Notes under the pieces: model-generated
What the model saw: only the letters and a program-made list of their open reading frames with translations
Told to the model about the DNA's origin: nothing
Databases searched by the model: none
Assembly: GCF_001613045.1 (NCBI RefSeq)
Contig: NZ_BDBP01000067.1
Span: 1-59,765 of the forward strand
Source: Nocardia lijiangensis NBRC 108240
GTDB lineage: Bacteria > Actinomycetota > Actinomycetes > Mycobacteriales > Mycobacteriaceae
Reading direction: 5' to 3'
Length of the DNA: 59,765 nt
Translations under genes and position numbers: made by a program
Shown here: one piece after another, positions 54,614 through 59,765 of the stretch
Layout of the letters: the number at the start of each line of letters is the position of its first letter
Numbering within the stretch: position 1 is the first letter of the stretch

Positions 54614-56124
54614 CGTTGTCCTTGTGAAGGAGTGGCGGGCGCGCTGCGAGTGTTGCCGGGACCCGAGGCACCGGGACTATCCGGAAATGGTAAGTCGAAA
54701 GTCGGGAACCAGGTGCGGGTGGTGCTCGGACTCGTCGTCTTGGTGGTCTTCGTCGTGCTCGGCGCCGTGGTGGTGGTCGGCGGCGCCGTGGTCGTGGTGG
54801 GTTCCGGCGTCGTCGTCGGCGGCTCGGTGGTGGTCGTCGGCGACTCGTCGGTGGTGACCGGCGGAGGCGGCGGCACGAACCTGGTGGTGGTCGGCGGCGC
54901 CGTCGTGGTGGTCGGCACGGGCGGCGGGGCCACCACCGAGCTGACCGGCTCGCGCACCGGATCCGGGTTGGTGTCGCCGCCGAACAGCAGCCAGATCACC
55001 GCGCCGCCGAGCAGCACGGCGCCGACGCCGAGACCGGCCAGCGCCTTCTGCCCGGTGTTCCACGGCTTCTTGCCCGGCGGCTGATCGTTCGACGCGCCCG
55101 TGTTCATCATGGTCGCTGGCGCGGCCGCAGCGGCGCCGCCGAGGGCAGCGGCGGCGGGGGTGCTGTAGCGCACGGTCGGGCCGTCGGCCTGGCCCGCGGG
55201 CAGGATCACAGTCGGGCCGGGCGGCAGCACCCTGGTCGCGCCGGTGGCGTACGACGCGGCGGCGGAGCCGGCGTTGCGCGGCGGCGGCGGACGATGGCCC
55301 GCGCGCACCGCGGCCACCGCGTCGGCGAACTCGCCGCCGCTGGCGTAGCGCAGGTTCGGGTCCTTGCCCATCGTGATCTCGATGAGTTCGCGGACGTTGG
55401 GCGGCAGATCCTCCGGCATCGGCGGCGGATTCTCCCTGACGTGCTTCATCGCCACGGTGATCGCGCCGTCGCCGCTGAACGGCCGCTGCCCGGCCAGCGC
55501 CTCGTACCCGACCACGCCGAGCGAGTACACGTCGCTCGCCGCGGTCGCGTCCTCGCCGACGGCCTGTTCCGGTGCGATGTACTGCGCGGTGCCCATCACC
55601 ATGCCGGTCTTGGTCACCGGGCTGGCGTCGACCGCCTTGGCGATGCCGAAGTCGGTGATCTTCACCTGACCGGTCGGCGTCACCAGGATGTTGCCCGGCT
55701 TCACGTCCCGGTGCACCACGCCCGCGGCATGGGCGACATCGAGCGCGCGACCGGTCTGCTCGAGCATGTCGAGGCCCTGGAGGACCGAGAGCCTGCCCAT
55801 GCGGTTGAGCACGGTGTTCAGCGGCTCGCCCTGCACCAGCTCCATGACCAGGTAGGCGGTCTCGCCCGCGCTCGGGTCGTAGGTCTCGCCGTAGTCGTAG
55901 ATGCCCGCGATCCCGGAGTGGTTGAGCTGCGCGGTGGTCTTGGCCTCCGTGCGGAACCGGTGCCGGAAGGTCGGGTCGGCGGAGAACTCCGCCTTCAGCA
56001 CCTTCACGGCGACGCGGCGGTCCAAGCGGGTGTCCAGCGCCTCCCACACCTGACCCATGCCGCCGGTGGCGATCAGACGTTGCAGGCGGTAGCGATCGGC
56101 GATCAACGCACCGTTGTTCAGCAT
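54610..56124 (-). CDS. pknA: Serine/threonine protein kinase PknA
   Basis: A 504-residue membrane kinase controlling cell shape and division. Kinase motifs: LIATGGMGQVWEALDTRLDR, the VAVKVLKAEF lysine, HRDVKPGNILV, DFGIAKA and the activation loop VTKTGMVMGTAQYIAPEQ. One membrane helix (GLGVGAVLLGGAVIWLLF) is followed by an unusually long Thr/Pro-rich exterior tail of about 100 residues (TTTTAPPTTTRFVPPPPPVT and similar), likely extended or glycosylated. No PASTA repeats. It is the second kinase of the operon. Confidence 0.97.
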   Translation of the reverse strand: MLNNGALIADRYRLQRLIATGGMGQVWEALDTRLDRRVAVKVLKAEFSADPTFRHRFRTEAKTTAQLNHSGIAGIYDYGETYDPSAGETAYLVMELVQGEPLNTVLNRMGRLSVLQGLDMLEQTGRALDVAHAAGVVHRDVKPGNILVTPTGQVKITDFGIAKAVDASPVTKTGMVMGTAQYIAPEQAVGEDATAASDVYSLGVVGYEALAGQRPFSGDGAITVAMKHVRENPPPMPEDLPPNVRELIEITMGKDPNLRYASGGEFADAVAAVRAGHRPPPPRNAGSAAASYATGATRVLPPGPTVILPAGQADGPTVRYSTPAAAALGGAAAAAPATMMNTGASNDQPPGKKPWNTGQKALAGLGVGAVLLGGAVIWLLFGGDTNPDPVREPVSSVVAPPPVPTTTTAPPTTTRFVPPPPPVTTDESPTTTTEPPTTTPEPTTTTAPPTTTTAPSTTKTTKTTSPSTTRTWFPTFDLPFPDSPGASGPGNTRSAPATPSQGQR

Positions 56125-56161
56125 CGGGGCCCCCGAACTTCAACTCGTTCGTTCATATCGT

Positions 56162-57628
56162 TCAGCCCCCCTGCAGACCGGCGTCGAGCACGGCCCTGGC
56201 AATGGGTGCGGCCACCGAACCGCCGGTGGCGGCCAGCGCCCGATCACCGCCGTTCTCGACGATCACCGCGATGGCGATCTTCGGGTTCTGCGCGGGCGCG
56301 AACGCGATGTACCAGGCATGCGGTGGCGTGTTGCGCGGGTTGCTTCCGTGCTCGGCCGTTCCGGTCTTGGACGCGATCGTGTATCGGGACTGGCGTGATC
56401 CGACGGTGTTCTCCTCGGAGGCGACCATCATGGAGGTCAGCTGAGACGCTACCTGGGCGCTCACCGCCTGGCCGACAGAGACCGGCTTCGTCTTGGACAA
56501 CACGCTCAGATCGGGCCCCTGCCGTTGGTCCACCAGGTACGGCTCCATCCGCACGCCGCCGTTGGCGATGGTCGCGGCGATCACCGCGTTGTCGAGCGGA
56601 GTGAGCGCCACATCGCGCTGGCCGATGCTGCTCTGGCCGAGCGCGGCGTTGTCTCCGATGGTGCCGACGGTGCTCTCCGCCACCGGAATCGGGATGCCGC
56701 GGTGCGGGCCGATGCCGAACGCGGCGGCCTCGTCCTTCAGGTTGGCGGCGCCCACCCTGACGCCGAGTTCGACGAACGCGGTGTTGCAGGACCGGAAGAA
56801 CGCCTCGTTCAACGACGCCGTCGGGCCGGAACCGCAGGTCGCGCCGTTGTAGTTCTCCAGCGTGGTGCTGGTGCCCGGCAGCGTGATGTTGGGTGCGGCG
56901 GTGAACTGATCCTCCGGGGTGGCGACGCCGTTGGCCAGCGCGGCCGCGGTGACCACCACCTTGAAGGTGGAGCCGGGCGGGTAGGTCTGCGAGACGGCCC
57001 GGTTGAGCATCGGCTGGCTCGGATCCTTGCTGAGCGTGTCCCAAGCCTGGGTGGTGGCCGCGCCGTCGTGCCCGGCCAGCAGGTTCGGGTCGTAGCTCGG
57101 GGTGGACACCATGGTGAGGATCTTGCCGGTACTCGGTTCGATGGCCACCACCGAGCCGGTGTAACCCTTGGCGCTGAGCTGTTCGTAGGCGACCTGCTGC
57201 ATCACCGGGTTCAAGGTGGTGAGCACGTTGCCGCCGCGCGGATCGCGACCGGAGACCAGGTCGACGAGCCTGCGGCCGAACAGCTGGCTGTCCGAACCGT
57301 TGAGCACCTGGTCCTCGGAGCGCTCCAGCCCGGCGCTGCCGTATTGGATCGAGTAGTAGCCGGTCGCCGGCGCGTAGGCCTGCGGGTCGGTCGGGTAGGT
57401 GCGCAGGTACTTGTAGCGGTCGTCGGTGGCGACCGAGCTGGCCAGCACGGTGCCGCCCGCGGAGATCTGGCCGCGCTGGCGCGAGTACTCGTCGAGCAGC
57501 ACGCGGGAGTTGCGCGGATCGCTGCGGTAATCGTCGGCCTTGATCACCTGCACATAGGTGGCGTTCGCGAGCAGCGCGACGACCATCACCATCACCGCGA
57601 CCGCGACCCGCCGTAGTGGAGTGTTCAT
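56162..57628 (-). CDS. pbpA: Penicillin-binding protein PbpA (class B transpeptidase)
   Basis: A 488-residue peptidoglycan transpeptidase. An N-terminal membrane anchor (VAVAVMVMVVALLANATYVQ), a dimerisation domain and the transpeptidase domain with SxxK (PPGSTFKVVV), SxN (FRSCNTAFVEL) and KTG (IASKTGTAEHG). It cross-links new wall with its partner RodA. It lies between pknA and rodA; the start overlaps the rodA stop by four bases (ATGA). Confidence 0.97.
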   Translation of the reverse strand: MNTPLRRVAVAVMVMVVALLANATYVQVIKADDYRSDPRNSRVLLDEYSRQRGQISAGGTVLASSVATDDRYKYLRTYPTDPQAYAPATGYYSIQYGSAGLERSEDQVLNGSDSQLFGRRLVDLVSGRDPRGGNVLTTLNPVMQQVAYEQLSAKGYTGSVVAIEPSTGKILTMVSTPSYDPNLLAGHDGAATTQAWDTLSKDPSQPMLNRAVSQTYPPGSTFKVVVTAAALANGVATPEDQFTAAPNITLPGTSTTLENYNGATCGSGPTASLNEAFFRSCNTAFVELGVRVGAANLKDEAAAFGIGPHRGIPIPVAESTVGTIGDNAALGQSSIGQRDVALTPLDNAVIAATIANGGVRMEPYLVDQRQGPDLSVLSKTKPVSVGQAVSAQVASQLTSMMVASEENTVGSRQSRYTIASKTGTAEHGSNPRNTPPHAWYIAFAPAQNPKIAIAVIVENGGDRALAATGGSVAAPIARAVLDAGLQGG

Positions 57629-59097
57629 TCTTGCGGCCTCGCTTCCGAGCGGCGCAGCAGCTCGGTCTGTGCATCGGCGATCGGCGCCGGGTCCTTCTTG
57701 CGCACCGGCGCCGGGGCGCGGGCCGCGTCGGACACCTTGATCAGCAGCGCGAGCAACGCATAGTTGGCCAAGAGCGAAGAACCGCCGTACGACATGAACG
57801 GCGTGGTGAGGCCGGTCAGCGGGATCAGCTTGGTGACGCCGCCGACCACGACGAACAGCTGGACGGCGATGGTGAACGAGAGCCCGGCGGCGAGCAGCTT
57901 GCCGAAGCTGTCGCGCACGGCGATCGCAGTGCGCAGGCCGCGCATCACCAGCATCAGGAAGAGGATCAGCACCGCGGTGAGCCCGATCAGGCCGAGCTCC
58001 TCACCGATGGTGGTGACGATGAAGTCGGTGTTGGCGAAGGGCACCTGATTCGGCCGTCCACTGCCGAGGCCGGTGCCCGCGAGTCCGCCGGTGGCCAGGC
58101 CGAACAGCGACTGCGAGATCTGGTAGCCGGTGTTGTGGTAATCGGCGAAGGGGTCGAGCCAGGTGTTGGTGCGCACCCGCACGTGGCTGAACGACTGGTA
58201 GGCGAAGACGAATCCGATGACGAGCAGGCTGCCGCCGATGATCAGCCAGCCCACCCGCTCGGTCGCGATGTAGAGCATCACCAGCACCGTGCTGAAGATC
58301 AGCAGCGAGGTGCCGAGGTCTTTTTCGAAGACGAGCACCGCGATGCACACCACCCAGACCGCCAGGATCGGGCCGAGATCGCGGCCGCGCGGGAACTCCA
58401 TGCCGAGCATGTGCCGTCCGGCGGTGGTGAACAGGTCGCGCTTGGCGACGAGCACCGAGGCGAAGAAGATGATCAGCAGGATCTTGGCGAACTCGCCGGG
58501 CTGCACGCTGAAGCCGGGCAGCCTGATCCAGATCTTGGAACCGTTGGTCTCCGAGTACGCACTGGGCAGCAGCGCCGGGATCATCAGCGCGACGAGCCCG
58601 ATCAGGCCGAGGGTGTAGCTGTAGCGAGCCAGCGTGCGGTAGTCGCGCAGCACGATCAGCAGGGTGACGAACACCATCATGCCGAGCGCGGTCCACAGAA
58701 TCTGCTGGTTGGCGTCGGGCGAGGGGACCGGATCCGAGTTGAATTCCGCGTTCTGCGCGGCGCCGAGATCCAGGCGGTGGATCAGAATCAAGCCCAGACC
58801 GTTGAGCAGCGCGACGATCGGCAGCAGCAGCGGATCGGCGAACGGTGCGAACCGGCGGACGGCCAGGTGCGCGATGCCGAAGAGGGCTAGGAAGGCGAGG
58901 CCGTACTTGGCGATGTCCAAGGTGATCGACTGCTCCTGGCTGGCCTCGACCAGGAACAGCGAGACGGTCGTGATCAGCGTCGCGAACCCGAGCAGCAGCA
59001 GTTCGGCATTGCGTCTGGTGGACGGAGGTGGCGCTGGAGCGAACCCGCCCGGGGGACTGGGGAAGGCCCCCGCGGACGGTGGTGCCGGTGCGGACAT
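57625..59097 (-). CDS. rodA: SEDS peptidoglycan glycosyltransferase RodA
   Basis: A 490-residue protein with about ten or more helices. SEDS signatures include GSKIWIRLPGFSVQPGEFAK, then KDLGTSLLIFSTVLVMLYIA and FANTDFIVTTIGEELGLIGL, ending in LTTPFMSYGGSSLLANYALL. It polymerises glycan strands with PbpA. The Pro/Gly-rich N terminus is cytoplasmic. The start shares one base with the pstP stop (TGATG), so the operon is tightly coupled. Confidence 0.97.
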   Translation of the reverse strand: MSAPAPPSAGAFPSPPGGFAPAPPPSTRRNAELLLLGFATLITTVSLFLVEASQEQSITLDIAKYGLAFLALFGIAHLAVRRFAPFADPLLLPIVALLNGLGLILIHRLDLGAAQNAEFNSDPVPSPDANQQILWTALGMMVFVTLLIVLRDYRTLARYSYTLGLIGLVALMIPALLPSAYSETNGSKIWIRLPGFSVQPGEFAKILLIIFFASVLVAKRDLFTTAGRHMLGMEFPRGRDLGPILAVWVVCIAVLVFEKDLGTSLLIFSTVLVMLYIATERVGWLIIGGSLLVIGFVFAYQSFSHVRVRTNTWLDPFADYHNTGYQISQSLFGLATGGLAGTGLGSGRPNQVPFANTDFIVTTIGEELGLIGLTAVLILFLMLVMRGLRTAIAVRDSFGKLLAAGLSFTIAVQLFVVVGGVTKLIPLTGLTTPFMSYGGSSLLANYALLALLIKVSDAARAPAPVRKKDPAPIADAQTELLRRSEARPQE

Positions 59098-59765
59098 CAG
59101 TCCGTCACCCGGCAGTTCTCCCCCGAGATCTGGGGGTTCTGAGCCGGGGTGGACGTCGGCGCCTGCTCCACCGGAGTGGGTGTCTTGACGTCGGTCCCCC
59201 TGGTGTCACCCGGGTCGGTGGTAGGTGCCGGGTTCGGCGTCGTGGCCGGCGCGACGGGGCCCGGCGCGGGCTCGCCCGGCGGCACGACACCGGGCTGCGG
59301 CACACCGGGCTGCTGCGGCGGCGCGGTGGCCGTCTTGGCCGGGCACGGCGGCAGCAGTTCCTGCTGGGCGAGCAGCCGCATCTGATCCTCGGCCTTGCCG
59401 AGGGAACCCGGCGGCAGGCCGGCGTCGACCTTGTCGCGACCGGTCTGCTCGAGATCGCTGACGCGCAACTGGCGGCAGCCGGACGGCAGATCCGATCCGG
59501 TCTTCATGATGGTCAGCGCGCCGCTGCGGTCGACGCAGCCGACGGTGTCCACATCGTGGATCGAATACCCGAGCACCGAACCAGGCAGCCCGCGCATGAT
59601 CACGACCTGGCCGTTGTCCGCGCCGACGTAATAGTTGTTGCGGATCATCTTGTAGCCGACCAGCAGACCGACGGCGACGGCCACCACCAGCGCGACCGCG
59701 AGCAGGATCCAGCGCAGCCGATTCGACTTGCCCGGCGGCGGCGGTTCCGGCGCAGCGGCCCGGCG
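59097..59765 (-). CDS. pstP: Serine/threonine phosphatase PstP, C-terminal part (5' end outside window)
   Basis: Only the last 222 codons are inside the window; the frame is open to the edge. Visible are a membrane helix (LRWILLAVALVVAVAVGLLV), an extracytoplasmic domain (NNYYVGADNGQVVIMRGLPG through LQVSDLEQ-like RVSDLEQTGRDKVDAGLPPG) with three Cys, and a Pro/Thr-rich tail ending ENCRVTD. This matches the exterior half of PstP, the PP2C phosphatase that reverses PknA/PknB phosphorylation. The identity is confirmed by its place in front of rodA; the catalytic PP2C domain would lie beyond the right edge. Confidence 0.9.
   Translation of the reverse strand, partial: RRAAAPEPPPPGKSNRLRWILLAVALVVAVAVGLLVGYKMIRNNYYVGADNGQVVIMRGLPGSVLGYSIHDVDTVGCVDRSGALTIMKTGSDLPSGCRQLRVSDLEQTGRDKVDAGLPPGSLGKAEDQMRLLAQQELLPPCPAKTATAPPQQPGVPQPGVVPPGEPAPGPVAPATTPNPAPTTDPGDTRGTDVKTPTPVEQAPTSTPAQNPQISGENCRVTD

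Overview
The window is a high-GC actinobacterial chromosome segment centred on the replication origin. Gene order matches the origin region of Mycobacterium and Nocardia (murJ-sigM-anti-sigma-trxB-trxA-cwlM, parB-parA, rsmG-khpB-yidC-yidD-rnpA-rpmH, dnaA-oriC-dnaN-recF-dciA-gyrB-gyrA-tRNAs, ppiA-rhomboid-PH-crgA-pabA, pknB-pknA-pbpA-rodA-pstP). The MurJ-pseudokinase fusion, the PASTA kinase PknB, CrgA and a CwsA-like peptide all point to a mycolic-acid-group organism. Genus Nocardia is my best inference; no database search was run.

Left arm (1-11.5 kb): the 3' part of murJ fused to a pseudokinase, an ECF sigma factor (SigM type) with its membrane anti-sigma factor, thioredoxin reductase and thioredoxin behind a SigH/SigR-type promoter, the catalytically degenerate amidase homologue CwlM, a GNAT protein, and parB/parA on the minus strand.

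11.5-17.9 kb: in relatives parA sits directly beside rsmG (gidB). Here they are separated by 6.4 kb. The first about 4.1 kb has no credible gene. It carries parS-like ParB sites, two copies of an about 200-bp parS-bearing repeat, a 15-bp minisatellite, a degenerate CGACGGGCGT-type repeat field and a DtxR/MntR-like gene relic. An AraC regulator, a divergent VOC + SRPBCC pair and a broken VOC pseudogene follow.

Origin core (17.9-36.9 kb): rsmG, khpB, yidC, yidD, rnpA and rpmH run leftward. dnaA, oriC, dnaN, recF, dciA, gyrB, gyrA and a DUF3566 protein run rightward, with an extra alpha/beta hydrolase between dciA and gyrB. oriC contains a duplicated about 70-bp module built from palindromes centred on CCTCGAGG and flanked by DnaA-box-like TGTGGA/TCCAC ends. 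tRNA-Ile(GAT), two identical tRNA-Ala(TGC) genes and the 35-residue DLW-39-family peptide follow gyrA.

36.9-47.5 kb is accessory: an unknown protein, a photolyase-lipocalin pair divergent from a MerR/cobalamin-type (CarH/LitR-like) regulator with an 11-bp-period direct repeat between them, an SDR epimerase, a YoaK-like membrane protein, a truncated flavin-type oxidase remnant, a short acyl-CoA-dehydrogenase-like protein and a DrrAB-type ABC transporter.

47.5-59.8 kb returns to conserved order: CwsA-like peptide, PpiA, rhomboid protease, PH-domain protein, CrgA, PabA/TrpG, a RibD-like protein with its two domains in reverse order, a CBS protein, and the pknB-pknA-pbpA-rodA-pstP operon. Both ends of the window hold parts of one cell-wall control circuit: PknB phosphorylates CwlM and the MurJ pseudokinase in mycobacteria, and both homologues are present here.
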